Positions 26,742 to 36,755 of a DNA stretch of 64,000 nucleotides are shown piece after piece (the first letter of the stretch is position 1; the number at the start of each line of letters is the position of its first letter). This stretch comes from Marinobacter excellens HL-55 (lineage in GTDB: Bacteria; Pseudomonadota; Gammaproteobacteria; Pseudomonadales; Oleiphilaceae), in assembly GCA_001314845.1 (NCBI GenBank), contig LJZQ01000016.1, positions 1 to 64,000 of the forward strand, in the 5' to 3' direction. A program made the translations under genes and the position numbers. The notes beneath the pieces were generated by a model. It saw only the letters and a program-made list of their open reading frames with translations. It searched no databases and was not told the DNA's origin.

Positions 26742-27620
26742 ATGAGTGATCCGTCCTATACGCCACCGAAAGTGTGGACCTGGAATTCCGAAAGCGGTAA
26801 CAAGTTTTCCAATATCAACCGCCCGATCGCTGGTCCTACCCATGACAAGGAATTGCCGGTCGGTGAGCATCCGTTCCAGCTGTATTCGCTGGCGACGCCT
26901 AACGGGGTGAAAGCCACAATCATGTTCGAAGAATTGCTCGAACTCGGCATCCGGGAAGCGGAGTATGACGCCTGGCTGATCAACATCATGGAGGGCGATC
27001 AGTTCAGCAGTGGCTTTGTTAATGTGAACCCCAACTCCAAAATTCCAGCCATGCTGGATCGCAGTATGGATCCGGCCATCCGGGTGTTTGAGTCCGGCTC
27101 GATTCTGTTGTATCTGGCCGAGAAGTTCGGCAGATTTCTGCCCACCGAAGCGGGCAAGCGGACCGAGGCGTTGAACTGGCTGTTCTGGCAAATGGGGAGC
27201 GCACCATTCCTGGGTGGTGGATTCGGGCATTTCTATGCCTATGCACCGGAAAAGTATGAATACCCGATCAATCGCTATGCCATGGAGGTAAAGCGCCAGC
27301 TTGATGTGTTGGACCGCCAGTTGGCCGAGAATCGATATGTTGCCGGTGACGACTATTCCATCGCTGACATGGCGATCTGGCCCTGGTATGGCGCACTGGT
27401 CAAGAACATGGTTTACGAGGCAGCAGAGTTCCTTGAGGCTCACACCTACACCAATGTGGTGCGCTGGACCGACGAACTGGCACAGAGGCCTGCGGTAAAG
27501 CGCGGCCGGATGGTCAACAAGGCCTGGGGTGACCTGTCCTCTCAATTGCATGAGCGCCACGATGCCAGCGATTTCGAGTTGCGGACTCAGGATAAGCTGG
27601 AAGGCAGCGAATCAAACTAG
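26742..27620 (+). CDS. yghU: YghU-type glutathione S-transferase
   Basis: 292 residues, typical length for YghU, a GST-like disulfide-bond oxidoreductase. The N-terminal tail (PPKVWTWNSESGNKFSNINR) precedes a thioredoxin-like domain (PFQLYSLATPNGVKATIMFE, NPNSKIPAM) and an all-helical GST domain (WLFWQMGSAPFLGGGFGHFY, YSIADMAIWPWYG). ATG 26742 chosen; the GST N-terminus is family-standard. It uses glutathione as reductant; the cellular substrate is unknown. Confidence 0.93.
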   Translation: MSDPSYTPPKVWTWNSESGNKFSNINRPIAGPTHDKELPVGEHPFQLYSLATPNGVKATIMFEELLELGIREAEYDAWLINIMEGDQFSSGFVNVNPNSKIPAMLDRSMDPAIRVFESGSILLYLAEKFGRFLPTEAGKRTEALNWLFWQMGSAPFLGGGFGHFYAYAPEKYEYPINRYAMEVKRQLDVLDRQLAENRYVAGDDYSIADMAIWPWYGALVKNMVYEAAEFLEAHTYTNVVRWTDELAQRPAVKRGRMVNKAWGDLSSQLHERHDASDFELRTQDKLEGSESN

Positions 27621-27636
27621 AGCGAGGGCGGCCTGG

Positions 27637-27885
27637 CTATTTTGGCCTCCGGTCGCCTTCCATGATTTTCGCTACGAAGACGGACTTTCCATAGGTTTCG
27701 AAGGACCACCGCAGGGTGTCGGACAGCACTTTCATGACGTCATCGTAGTCACCGAAAATTTCGGTACTCATACGTCCCGGGTGGACTTCGAGTCCTGTTT
27801 GTTCAAGGCGCTCAATCAGATCCCAGATCGGCTGCTTGTAATCGTCTTTGAGCGGATAGCAGCTCAGTTGCACAGAAAGATACAC
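27637..27885 (-). CDS. YkoF/thiamine-binding-type small protein
   Basis: 82 residues from GTG 27885, chosen because GGGAGG lies 7 bases upstream on the minus strand. YLSVQLSCYPLKDDYKQPIW and the short ferredoxin-like fold with GDYDDVMKVLSDTLRWSFET match the YkoF/MTH1187 family, which bind thiamine-like molecules. Convergent with yghU and 44 bases from the end of ggt in the same direction as ggt. Partner of thiamine salvage is inferred only from family. Confidence 0.7.
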   Translation of the reverse strand: MYLSVQLSCYPLKDDYKQPIWDLIERLEQTGLEVHPGRMSTEIFGDYDDVMKVLSDTLRWSFETYGKSVFVAKIMEGDRRPK

Positions 27886-27929
27886 GGTATGCCTCCCAAG
27901 TAGTCTGAGGCGGGTCAATGCCCGCCGGA

Positions 27930-29693
27930 TTAAAAGCCCATCGCCGATGAAGTGCTTCGGCGTGGGTCTGCACCACCATAAAGGGTGCCGTCGTCGCCAA
28001 TCATAATGCTCTGGATCGCGCCCATGGCAGTGCTGGTGCTGATCTTATGTCCTTTTGCCTCCAGCAAGCGAATGGTGTCTGGGCTGATGCCTTGCTCAAC
28101 GCGGATCTCATCTGGCATCCACTGATGATGTATTCGAGGGGCAGCAACTGCTGTTTGTATGTTCATATTATGGTCGATCACGTTCATCAGAACCTGAAGG
28201 GTGGTTGTAATAATGCGCGAGCCGCCCGGGCTGCCGGTAACCAGGTAGTTGCGTCCATCCCTGCGCACGATCGTCGGCGACATGGAGCTGAGCATGCGTT
28301 TGCCCGGTTCGATTTTGTTGGCTTCGCCACCCATCAATCCATAGGCATTTGCCTCGCCCGGTTTGGCGCTGAAATCATCCATTTCGTTGTTGAGCAGAAA
28401 ACCGGCTCCCGCGACGGTAATGCCGGAGCCGTAACTGAAATTGATGGTGTAGGTGTTGGAAACGGCATTGCCCCAGCGGTCGACGACCGAGAAATGGGTG
28501 GTTTCCGGGCTTTCCCAGGCGGCCGGCTGGCCGGGTTTTATGTCGCTGGCTGGCCGGGCTTTGTTCGGGTTGATGCCTTTTCTTAGCTCCGCGGCATAGT
28601 CTTTGCTGATCAGGCCGCTCAGAGGAACGTCTACAAAATCAGTGTCGCCAAGGTATTCCGATCGATCGGCGTAGGCGAGTTTCATTGCCTCGGCCATGTG
28701 GTGCAGGGTGTCCGCTGAATTGTGCCCCATATCACCGATGTCGTAGTGCTCAAGAATGTTCAGGATCTGGATGATATGAATGCCGCCCGACGAGGGTGGT
28801 GACATGGAGAAGATATCGAACCCCCGGTAACTTCCCTGCACCGGTTTACGGATGGCGGGTTGGTAGTTTTTCAGGTCGTCCAACGTGATCAATCCATTGT
28901 GCCGCTGCATCTCATCGACGATCAGGCGGGCGGTTTCACCCTCATAAAAGCCTTTGATACCGTTATCAGCAATACGCTGTAAGGTGGCGGCAAGTTCCGG
29001 TTGAGTGAACACTTCGCCAGGTTGTGGTGCCGAACCGTCCTCCTTATAAAAGGTGGCTTTAGTGGCGGGCCAGCGTTGTAGGCGGTCCCTGGCTTGTTCC
29101 AGACCTTCGGTAAAGCGGTGTGGTACCACAAAGCCGTCCCGGGCCAGGCGAATGGCGGGCGCCAGCGCCTCGCCAAGGGAAATGGTGCCGTGCCGCTCAA
29201 GCGCCAGGGCGAGTCCGGCCACGGTGCCTGGCACGCCAGCGGCCTGATGGCTGAATCGGCTCAATTGGTTGACGACATTGCCGTCCTCGTCCTGAAACAT
29301 GGTTTCGCTTGCCGCCGCCGGTGCAGTCTCACGGTAGTCGATCGCTTCCGGGGCGGCACCGTCACCGGGTGAATACAGCAAGAAACCACCACCGCCGATG
29401 TTGCCAGAGCGGGGTTGGGTAACGGCCAATGCAAAACCGGCGGTGACTGAGGCATCAATGGCGTTGCCGCCTTCCTTTAGAACCTGAAGCGCGAGATCTG
29501 TGGCCAGGGTATGACTGGTGGCAACCATGCCCTGGCGAGCTTGCGCAGGGTGAAAACGTTCACCTTCCAGAATGGCCTGGTCGTTGGCGTGAGCGAAAAC
29601 TGCCAACACCGATAGTAGCAAGCTGACTGTCGTGCCCCACAGGCTCCTTGAGGGCAGTTTTGTGCGGGGTCGGTAGATGGCTCTGTATAACAT
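27930..29693 (-). CDS. ggt: Gamma-glutamyltranspeptidase
   Basis: 587 residues. An N-terminal signal segment (SLWGTTVSLLLSVLAVFAHA) exports it to the periplasm. The large-subunit start GMVATSHTLATDLALQVLKE, the processing site before Thr 398 (ESPETTHFSVVD), and the small-subunit glycine loop SSMSPTIV are all present; the Thr is the self-cleavage nucleophile and catalytic residue. It breaks glutathione at the gamma bond, feeding the Cys and Glu salvage. The C-terminal small subunit ends GGADPRRSTSSAMGF. No frame problem. Confidence 0.95.
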   Translation of the reverse strand: MLYRAIYRPRTKLPSRSLWGTTVSLLLSVLAVFAHANDQAILEGERFHPAQARQGMVATSHTLATDLALQVLKEGGNAIDASVTAGFALAVTQPRSGNIGGGGFLLYSPGDGAAPEAIDYRETAPAAASETMFQDEDGNVVNQLSRFSHQAAGVPGTVAGLALALERHGTISLGEALAPAIRLARDGFVVPHRFTEGLEQARDRLQRWPATKATFYKEDGSAPQPGEVFTQPELAATLQRIADNGIKGFYEGETARLIVDEMQRHNGLITLDDLKNYQPAIRKPVQGSYRGFDIFSMSPPSSGGIHIIQILNILEHYDIGDMGHNSADTLHHMAEAMKLAYADRSEYLGDTDFVDVPLSGLISKDYAAELRKGINPNKARPASDIKPGQPAAWESPETTHFSVVDRWGNAVSNTYTINFSYGSGITVAGAGFLLNNEMDDFSAKPGEANAYGLMGGEANKIEPGKRMLSSMSPTIVRRDGRNYLVTGSPGGSRIITTTLQVLMNVIDHNMNIQTAVAAPRIHHQWMPDEIRVEQGISPDTIRLLEAKGHKISTSTAMGAIQSIMIGDDGTLYGGADPRRSTSSAMGF

Positions 29694-29833
29694 CGGATTC
29701 CTCGTTTCTGGCTGCCAGATAGGCTATCATAGCCGGTCATTTTTACCGGTGCGTACGTCATTTCGTCACAGACGGTCGTTTGTGGTTTCTTGTCGCACCT
29801 GCTTTCCCGGATTCAAGTTAAGGAAAGGGTTTA

Positions 29834-30688
29834 ATGGAGCATACCTATCGTCTTGTTATTTCCTGCCCGGATCGGGTCGGGATTGTTGCCAAGGTGAGTA
29901 ATTTTCTGTCCACCTATAACGGCTGGATTACCGAGGCGAGCCACCATTCTGACACTCAGTCTGGCTGGTTTTTCATGCGTCATGAGATCAAGGCCGAATC
30001 GATTCCGTTCGGGCTGGATCAATTCCGGGCGGCGTTCGAGCCCATTGCCCGTGAATTCAACATGAGCTGGCACATTGCCGACTCGGCCCGCCCCAAGCGG
30101 GTGGTGTTGATGTGCAGCAAAGAATCCCATTGCCTGGCGGATTTATTACACCGCTGGCACAGCAAAGAGCTGAATGCCGAGATGGTTGCGGTGATCTCCA
30201 ATCACGACGATCTGCGCCGAATGGTGGAATGGCACGACATTCCCTATCACCATATCCCGGTGAGCAAGGAAAACAAGGCGGAAGCCTTTGGTCACATTGA
30301 AGATCTGCTGGCCAAGTATGATGTCGATGTTGTGGTGCTGGCCCGTTATATGCAAATTCTGCCGGCCGATCTGTGTGAAAAATACGCTGGTAAAGTGATC
30401 AATATTCATCACAGTTTTTTGCCGTCATTCGCGGGCGCCCGGCCGTATCACCAAGCCTACAGTCGGGGCGTCAAACTGATCGGAGCAACCTGCCATTACG
30501 TGACTCAGGACCTCGACGAGGGCCCGATCATCGAACAGGATGTGATTCGCATCAGCCACAGCGACTCCATCGATGACATGGTGCGCCTGGGCAAAGACGT
30601 GGAAAAGAACGTGTTGGCGCGGGGTTTGCGGTCGCATGTTGAAGACCGCGTGATTACCTACGAAAACAAGACCGTAGTGTTTGATTAA
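29834..30688 (+). CDS. purU: Formyltetrahydrofolate deformylase
   Basis: 284 residues with the two usual parts: an N-terminal ACT domain (TYRLVISCPDRVGIVAKVSN), about 1-80, and a formyl-transferase-like catalytic domain with NIHHSFLPSFAGARPYHQAY, HYVTQDLDEGPII. The catalytic His/Asp motif HSFLPSF is intact. It releases formate from 10-formyl-THF, controlling one-carbon balance and glycine effect. ATG 29834 follows AAGGAAAGGG. Confidence 0.96.
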   Translation: MEHTYRLVISCPDRVGIVAKVSNFLSTYNGWITEASHHSDTQSGWFFMRHEIKAESIPFGLDQFRAAFEPIAREFNMSWHIADSARPKRVVLMCSKESHCLADLLHRWHSKELNAEMVAVISNHDDLRRMVEWHDIPYHHIPVSKENKAEAFGHIEDLLAKYDVDVVVLARYMQILPADLCEKYAGKVINIHHSFLPSFAGARPYHQAYSRGVKLIGATCHYVTQDLDEGPIIEQDVIRISHSDSIDDMVRLGKDVEKNVLARGLRSHVEDRVITYENKTVVFD

Positions 30689-30814
30689 CGTGTCGCGAGA
30701 GCTGCCCCGGCCCGGTCTGGACTGTGGTATGCTGAGAGGCTTGTTGATGACTAAAGACGGGGCCCGGAAACGGTCCCGGGACGACTTCCAGATAACGCAA
30801 AGGAACCTTTCTCG

Positions 30815-33418
30815 ATGGGTGAGTTAGCCAAAGAGATCCTGCCGGTCAATATTGAAGACGAACTGAAACAGTCCTACCTCGATTACGCGATGAGCGTTAT
30901 CGTTGGCCGGGCCTTGCCGGATGTGCGCGACGGCCTCAAGCCGGTGCACCGCCGGGTGCTGTTCGCTATGTCCGAGTTGGGTAACGACTGGAACAAGGCG
31001 TACAAGAAATCTGCCCGTGTGGTGGGTGACGTCATCGGTAAATATCACCCCCACGGTGACTCTGCTGTTTACGACACCATCGTTCGAATGGCTCAGCCGT
31101 TTTCCTTGCGTTATCCGTTGGTGGATGGTCAGGGTAACTTCGGTTCCATCGATGGTGATAATGCGGCGGCCATGCGTTACACCGAAATTCGCATGGAGAA
31201 GATCGCCCATTCCCTGCTGGCGGACCTGGACAAAGAAACCGTTGATTTTGTTGATAACTACGACGGCACCGAGCGGATTCCGGAAGTTATGCCTACCCGG
31301 GTGCCTAACCTTCTGGTGAACGGTTCTTCGGGTATCGCCGTTGGTATGGCGACCAACATTCCGCCCCACAACCTGACGGAAGTCGTTAACGGTTGTCTGG
31401 CATTGATTGATAACCCGGACCTGACCATCGATGAGTTGATGGAGTTCATCCCGGGCCCCGATTTCCCGACCGACGGCATCATTAACGGCCGCGCGGGTAT
31501 TGTTGAGGCCTATCGCACGGGCCGCGGCCGTATCTACATCCGTGCCCGTCACGAAATTGAACATGACGACAAAACCAATCGTGATGCCGTCATCATTACT
31601 GAGTTGCCGTACCAGCTGAACAAGGCTCGCCTGATCGAGAAAATCGCCGAGCTGGTGAAAGAAAAACGCCTGGAAGGCATCACCGAGCTGCGGGACGAGT
31701 CTAATAAAGAAGGTATTCGGGTAGTGGTCGAGCTGCGCCGTGGTGAAAACCCGGAAGTTGTGGTCAACAACCTGTTTGCCCAGACTCAGCTGCAGACCGT
31801 GTTTGGTATTAACATGGTGGCGCTGATCAACGGCGAGCCGAAGATTCTTAACCTGAAGGAAATGCTCGACGCGTTCGTGCGTCACCGCCGTGAAGTGGTG
31901 ACCCGCCGGACCATCTACGAGCTCCGAAAAGCTCGGGAGCGTGGTCACATTCTTGAAGGTTTGACCGTTGCTCTGGCCAACATCGACGAGATGATTGAGC
32001 TGATCAAGTCTTCGCCGACCTCGGTTGAGGCTAAAGAGAAGCTGATGGCGAAAGGCTGGGCGCCGGGCAACGTCTTGGCGATGCTGGAGCGTGCGGGTGA
32101 AGACGCTTGCCGCCCGGATGATCTGCCGGAGATCTTTGGTCTGCGCGACGGCCTGTACTACATGTCGCCTGAGCAAACTCAGGCGATCCTGGATATGCGC
32201 TTGCACCGCCTGACCGGCCTGGAAACCGAAAAGCTCCAGAACGAGTATAAAGACATTCTCGAGAAGATTGCCGGTCTGCTTGAAATTCTGGGTGATCCGG
32301 ATCGGTTGATGCAGGTTATTCGTGAAGAGCTGGAAGCTGTGGTGACCGAGTTTGGCGATGTGCGTCGCACCGAAATCACCAGCTCCCAGCGTGACCTGAC
32401 CATTGCTGACCTGATTGATGAAGAAGATCTGGTGGTGACCATTTCTCACAGTGGTTATGCCAAGACTCAGGCTGTGGAAGACTATCAGGCTCAGCGTCGT
32501 GGTGGTCGTGGTAAAGCTGCGACGGCCATGAAAGATGAAGACTTTATTGAAAAGCTGCTGGTGGCCAATTCCCACGACACCATTTTGTGTTTCTCGAACA
32601 AGGGCAAAGTGTACTGGCTGAGAGTGTTTGAGATTCCGCGCGGCAGCCGTGGTTCCCGTGGTCGCCCGATGGTCAACATTCTGCCGTTGGACGAAGATGA
32701 GCGGATCACCACCTTCCTGCCGGTGCGGGACTACCCGGAAGATCAGTTTGTGCTGATGGCGACGTCGGCAGGCGTGGTGAAGAAGACCCCGTTGCCGAAC
32801 TTTTCCCGCCCGCGCAGCAGTGGTTTGATCGCTCTGAACCTGGACGAAGGCGATACCCTGATCGGTGCTGCCATCACAGATGGTAACGCTGAAATCATGC
32901 TGTTCTCCACCGCCGGTAAAGCCGTGCGCTTCAAGGAAGGTCAGGTGAGACCCATGAGCCGGACGGCTCGTGGTGTTCGCGGTATCAAAATGCAGGGTGA
33001 TCACCACGTGGTGTCGCTGATTATTCCGCAGGACGGTGGTGTCATTCTGACGGCCAGCGAACATGGTTACGGTAAGCGCACCGCGATTGACGAGTTTCCG
33101 GCCTACAGTCGTGGTAGTCAGGGTGTTATTGCCATGCAGTGCTCCGACCGTAACGGTAACCTGGTGACTGCGCTGCAGTTGTTTGAAGGCGACGAGATGA
33201 TGTTGATCTCGGACAAAGGCACGCTGGTGCGGACTCGCACAGACGAAGTGTCTGTGCTTAGCCGGAACACTCAGGGCGTGCGCCTGATTCGTCTGGCTCA
33301 GGAAGATGAGCGACTGGTGGGAGTTGAACGTATCGCTGAATCTGATGATGACGGCGTTGATGCGGGTGCAGATTTGGATGCAGACGCAGGCGCAGAAGGC
33401 GAGGACACGGAAGAATGA
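30815..33418 (+). CDS. gyrA: DNA gyrase subunit A
   Basis: 867 residues. The breakage-reunion domain carries [19 protein letters not shown] with Ser83 and Asp87 both present and the active-site Tyr122 ([11 protein letters not shown]), so the quinolone-resistance positions are wild type. The six-bladed C-terminal barrel contains the GyrA-box QRRGGRGK. The C terminus is Asp/Glu-rich ([19 protein letters not shown]). Pairs with GyrB to introduce negative supercoils. It overlaps serC by 4 bases, an unusually tight join, and starts the aromatic biosynthesis run. Confidence 0.98.
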   Translation: MGELAKEILPVNIEDELKQSYLDYAMSVIVGRALPDVRDGLKPVHRRVLFAMSELGNDWNKAYKKSARVVGDVIGKYHPHGDSAVYDTIVRMAQPFSLRYPLVDGQGNFGSIDGDNAAAMRYTEIRMEKIAHSLLADLDKETVDFVDNYDGTERIPEVMPTRVPNLLVNGSSGIAVGMATNIPPHNLTEVVNGCLALIDNPDLTIDELMEFIPGPDFPTDGIINGRAGIVEAYRTGRGRIYIRARHEIEHDDKTNRDAVIITELPYQLNKARLIEKIAELVKEKRLEGITELRDESNKEGIRVVVELRRGENPEVVVNNLFAQTQLQTVFGINMVALINGEPKILNLKEMLDAFVRHRREVVTRRTIYELRKARERGHILEGLTVALANIDEMIELIKSSPTSVEAKEKLMAKGWAPGNVLAMLERAGEDACRPDDLPEIFGLRDGLYYMSPEQTQAILDMRLHRLTGLETEKLQNEYKDILEKIAGLLEILGDPDRLMQVIREELEAVVTEFGDVRRTEITSSQRDLTIADLIDEEDLVVTISHSGYAKTQAVEDYQAQRRGGRGKAATAMKDEDFIEKLLVANSHDTILCFSNKGKVYWLRVFEIPRGSRGSRGRPMVNILPLDEDERITTFLPVRDYPEDQFVLMATSAGVVKKTPLPNFSRPRSSGLIALNLDEGDTLIGAAITDGNAEIMLFSTAGKAVRFKEGQVRPMSRTARGVRGIKMQGDHHVVSLIIPQDGGVILTASEHGYGKRTAIDEFPAYSRGSQGVIAMQCSDRNGNLVTALQLFEGDEMMLISDKGTLVRTRTDEVSVLSRNTQGVRLIRLAQEDERLVGVERIAESDDDGVDAGADLDADAGAEGEDTEE

Positions 33419-34497
33419 GCAGAGCGTTTAATTTCTGTGCCGGCCCGGCCACTTTGCCAGACGCCGTGCTGAAGCAGGCGCGGGACGAGATGCTGGACTG
33501 GCGCGGCACGGGCATGTCGGTGATGGAGATGAGTCACCGTAGCGATGATTTCATCTCTATTGCCGAAACGGCGGAGAAAGACCTGCGGGAACTCGCAGGG
33601 GTCTCAGACGACTACGCCGTGCTGTTTATGCAGGGAGGTGCGTCCAGCCAGTTTGCCACCATTCCCTTGAATCTGCTGGGCGATAAAGCCTCTGCAGATT
33701 ATGTGAATACCGGCATCTGGTCCAAAAAGGCGATTTCCGAAGCCAAGCGCTACGGTGGTGTTAATGTGGTGGCCAGCTCGGAAGACAGCGGTTTTACGAC
33801 AATTCCGGACCAGTCGGTTTGGGACACCCGTGCCGATGCTGCCTATCTGCACTACACGCCGAACGAAACCATTGGCGGTCTGGAATATGATTTTGTGCCG
33901 GACAGCGGCAGTGTGCCGCTGGTGGCGGACATGTCGTCCACCATGCTGTCCCGTCCGGTGGACGTGTCTAAGTTCGGTTTGATCTATGCCGGTGCGCAGA
34001 AAAACATCGGGCCATCCGGCCTGGTGGTGGTCATCATTCGCAAGGATCTGTTGGGCAAGGCCCGAAAAGAAACCCCGACGATGATGAACTATCAGGTGAT
34101 GGCTGAAAACGGCTCTATGTATAACACGCCCTCTACCTACTCCTGGTACCTTGCGGGTCTGGTGTTCCAGTGGCTGAAAGAGCAGGGCGGCGTGGCGGCC
34201 ATGGGCGAAATTAACGCCCGTAAGGCCAGGAAGCTGTACGACTTTATCGATACCAATGACTTTTATGCCAACCCGATCGATCCCCGTTTCCGCTCCTGGA
34301 TGAACGTACCGTTCACACTGGCGGATGACGCTTTGAATGGTGCTTTCCTGAAGGGCGCGGACGCTCGTGGCTTGCTCAATCTTCAAGGGCATCGTTCAGT
34401 CGGTGGCATGCGGGCCAGCATCTATAACGCCATGCCAGAGGCGGGTGTGGATGCGCTGATCCAGTATATGACGGAATTCGCGAAGGAACGGGGCTGA
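33415..34497 (+). CDS. serC: Phosphoserine aminotransferase
   Basis: 360 residues. [20 protein letters not shown] is the SerC start, GGASSQF and [13 protein letters not shown] follow, and the PLP lysine lies in [16 protein letters not shown]. The C-terminal substrate loop [16 protein letters not shown] is intact. Makes phosphoserine for serine and also acts in pyridoxal phosphate synthesis. Second gene of the gyrA-serC-pheA-hisC-tyrA/aroA-cmk run. Confidence 0.97.
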   Translation: MSRAFNFCAGPATLPDAVLKQARDEMLDWRGTGMSVMEMSHRSDDFISIAETAEKDLRELAGVSDDYAVLFMQGGASSQFATIPLNLLGDKASADYVNTGIWSKKAISEAKRYGGVNVVASSEDSGFTTIPDQSVWDTRADAAYLHYTPNETIGGLEYDFVPDSGSVPLVADMSSTMLSRPVDVSKFGLIYAGAQKNIGPSGLVVVIIRKDLLGKARKETPTMMNYQVMAENGSMYNTPSTYSWYLAGLVFQWLKEQGGVAAMGEINARKARKLYDFIDTNDFYANPIDPRFRSWMNVPFTLADDALNGAFLKGADARGLLNLQGHRSVGGMRASIYNAMPEAGVDALIQYMTEFAKERG

Positions 34498-34499
34498 TC

Positions 34500-35597
34500 A
34501 TGACAGACGAGAAGACCCGCCTGGGCGAACTTCGGGACGAGATTGACAGTCTTGATCAGCAGATCATGGCGCTGATCAGTGCCCGGGCCAAGTGTGCCCA
34601 GGAAGTGGCCCATGTGAAAATGGCGGCGAATCCTGGCCAGGACGTGTTTTTTTACCGTCCTGAGCGGGAGGCGCAGGTGCTAAGACGCATTAAGGAGAAC
34701 AATCCCGGACCACTTCCGGCTGAGGAAATGGCCCGCCTGTTCCGCGAGATTATGTCCGCCTGCCTGGCGCTCGAAAAACCGATGCACATTGCCTTTCTGG
34801 GGCCTGTCGGTACCTTTACCCAGGCGGCAGCGCTCAAGCATTTCGGCCATTCCGTTATCAGTGTGCCGTTGCCTGCCATCGATGCCGTATTCCGCGAAGT
34901 GGAATCCGGTGCTGCGCAGTACGGTGTAGTGCCCGTGGAGAATTCCACAGAGGGCATGGTCAACCATACCCTGGACATGTTCATGTCTTCACCGCTGAAG
35001 ATCTGCGGCGAAGTGCAGTTGCGTATACATCACCACTTGCTGGTCTCGCCCAAGCACAAAGATCAGGAAATTACCCGTATCTATTCCCATCAGCAGTCCT
35101 TCGCCCAGTGCCGGCAGTGGCTGGACACGCATCGCTACGGAATAGAACGAGTGACGGTCTCCAGTAACGCCGAAGCGGCCCGCCGCGCGGCAGCCGAGCC
35201 CGGTACGGCGGCGATTGCCGGCGACATGGCGCAGGAGCTGTACGGGCTGGTCAAACTGGCAAACAGCATTGAGGATCGTCCCGATAACACTACTCGCTTC
35301 CTGATCATTGGTCGCGAAGAAGTCCCGGCCAGTGGCCAGGATAAATCGTCTGTTCTCGTGTCGATGCGCAATAAGCCTGGTGCGTTGTACCAGTTGTTGG
35401 AACCTTTCCATCGCCACGGTATCAGCCTGACTCGTATCGAAACCCGGCCATCACCCAGTGGCACCTGGGCCTACGTGTTCTACATCGATTTCGAAGGACA
35501 CATGGACGATGAGTTGGCGCGTAAAGTGTTGTCCGAAGTTGACGAAGAAGCGGTGGAGCTAAAACGTTTGGGCTCATACCCAATTGGTGTGCTCTAA
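34500..35597 (+). CDS. pheA: Bifunctional chorismate mutase / prephenate dehydratase
   Basis: 365 residues. Chorismate-mutase helix domain about 5-90 (LGELRDEIDSLDQQIMALIS), prephenate dehydratase about 95-275 (IAFLGPVGTFTQAAALKHFG, PVENSTEGMVNHTLDMF, with the catalytic Thr of DNTTRFLII) and an ACT domain from about 285 (SVLVSMRNKPGALYQLLEPF, LTRIETRPS) for phenylalanine feedback. First committed steps to phenylalanine. Two-base gap from serC. Confidence 0.97.
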   Translation: MTDEKTRLGELRDEIDSLDQQIMALISARAKCAQEVAHVKMAANPGQDVFFYRPEREAQVLRRIKENNPGPLPAEEMARLFREIMSACLALEKPMHIAFLGPVGTFTQAAALKHFGHSVISVPLPAIDAVFREVESGAAQYGVVPVENSTEGMVNHTLDMFMSSPLKICGEVQLRIHHHLLVSPKHKDQEITRIYSHQQSFAQCRQWLDTHRYGIERVTVSSNAEAARRAAAEPGTAAIAGDMAQELYGLVKLANSIEDRPDNTTRFLIIGREEVPASGQDKSSVLVSMRNKPGALYQLLEPFHRHGISLTRIETRPSPSGTWAYVFYIDFEGHMDDELARKVLSEVDEEAVELKRLGSYPIGVL

Positions 35598-35629
35598 AGC
35601 CAGACAGATCTGACCCGGAGGAGAGTTGA

Positions 35630-36754
35630 ATGGCAGTGGATTACCAGAGTCTTGCGGTAAAAGGTGTTCAGGCTCTGTCTCCGTATCAGCCCGGCAAGCC
35701 CATTGAGGAGCTTGCCCGCGAGCTGGGGTTAAACCCCGCGGAGATCATCAAGCTGGCCAGTAATGAAAACCCTCTGGGGCCCAGTGAGAAGGCTCAGGCG
35801 GCAGCTCGTAAGGCGCTGGAGGAGCTGTGTCTTTACCCGGACGGTAATGGCTTTGATCTTAAACAGGCGCTTGCCAATCGGTTTGGCGTGGCCATGAGCC
35901 AGATTACGCTCGGCAACGGTTCCAATGATGTGCTGGAAGTGATCGCCCGATGCTTTGCCGACCGCGACAGCGAAGTGGTGTTTTCCCAGTACGCTTTTGC
36001 GGTCTATCCCATCGTTACTCAGGCCATCGGTGCCAAGGGCATTTCAGTCCCTGCCAAAGAGTGGGGTCATGATCTCGACGCCATGGCGGCAGCGGTCACC
36101 GAACGCACCAAGCTGGTGTTTGTAGCCAATCCGAACAACCCGACAGGTACGGTACACACGGCAGACGCGATTGAAGCGTTTCTGGACCGCATTCCGGAGC
36201 AGGTGTTGGTGGTTCTGGACGAAGCTTACTGTGAATACCTGACCGGCGATGAATTCCCGGATGGCATCAAGCTGCTTGATCGCTACCCGAACCTGATTGT
36301 TTGCCGCACCTTCTCCAAAGCCTGGGGCCTGGCCGCACTGCGGGTTGGCTACAGCATCAGCTCTGCGGCCATTGCCGATGTGCTGAACCGGGTGCGCCAG
36401 CCATTCAACGTCGATTCGATAGCGTTGGCCGCGGCAACGGCGGTTCTGGGTGACGAGGCCTACCTGAACCGGTCTCGTGAGGTGAATGCAGCGGGTTTGC
36501 GTCAGCTCGCCGATGGCTTTGACCGTATGGGGCTGCCGTATATTCCCTCGGCCGGCAATTTTATTGCGGTTGAAGTGGGCGAGCAGGCGGCCGGAATCTA
36601 TCAGTCATTGCTCTCTCATGGCGTGATTGTTCGGCCTGTTGCTGGCTACGGTATGCCCGGTCATCTTCGGGTATCGGTTGGCTTGCCAGAGGAGAACGAG
36701 CGTTTTCTGGATGCTCTGGCGCAATCGTTGGTCTCGGCCGGCCAGGGGGGCTAA
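35630..36754 (+). CDS. hisC: Histidinol-phosphate / aromatic aminotransferase
   Basis: 374 residues, fold-type I PLP enzyme: NENPLGPSEKAQAAARKALE, LGNGSNDVLE, VFVANPNNPTGT, and the PLP lysine in CRTFSKAWGLAALRVGY. In Pseudomonas-type genomes this second HisC sits between pheA and tyrA and can serve phenylalanine/tyrosine transamination as well as histidine. Its place in the operon supports that aromatic role; the assignment between the two is inferred. Confidence 0.93.
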   Translation: MAVDYQSLAVKGVQALSPYQPGKPIEELARELGLNPAEIIKLASNENPLGPSEKAQAAARKALEELCLYPDGNGFDLKQALANRFGVAMSQITLGNGSNDVLEVIARCFADRDSEVVFSQYAFAVYPIVTQAIGAKGISVPAKEWGHDLDAMAAAVTERTKLVFVANPNNPTGTVHTADAIEAFLDRIPEQVLVVLDEAYCEYLTGDEFPDGIKLLDRYPNLIVCRTFSKAWGLAALRVGYSISSAAIADVLNRVRQPFNVDSIALAAATAVLGDEAYLNRSREVNAAGLRQLADGFDRMGLPYIPSAGNFIAVEVGEQAAGIYQSLLSHGVIVRPVAGYGMPGHLRVSVGLPEENERFLDALAQSLVSAGQGG

Positions 36755-36755
36755 C

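Noticed and set aside
30824-33064. Long open frame of 746 codons on the minus strand opposite gyrA
   Set aside because: It is a shadow of gyrA codon use, His/Gln/Asn-rich, with no family motif and no ribosome-binding site.
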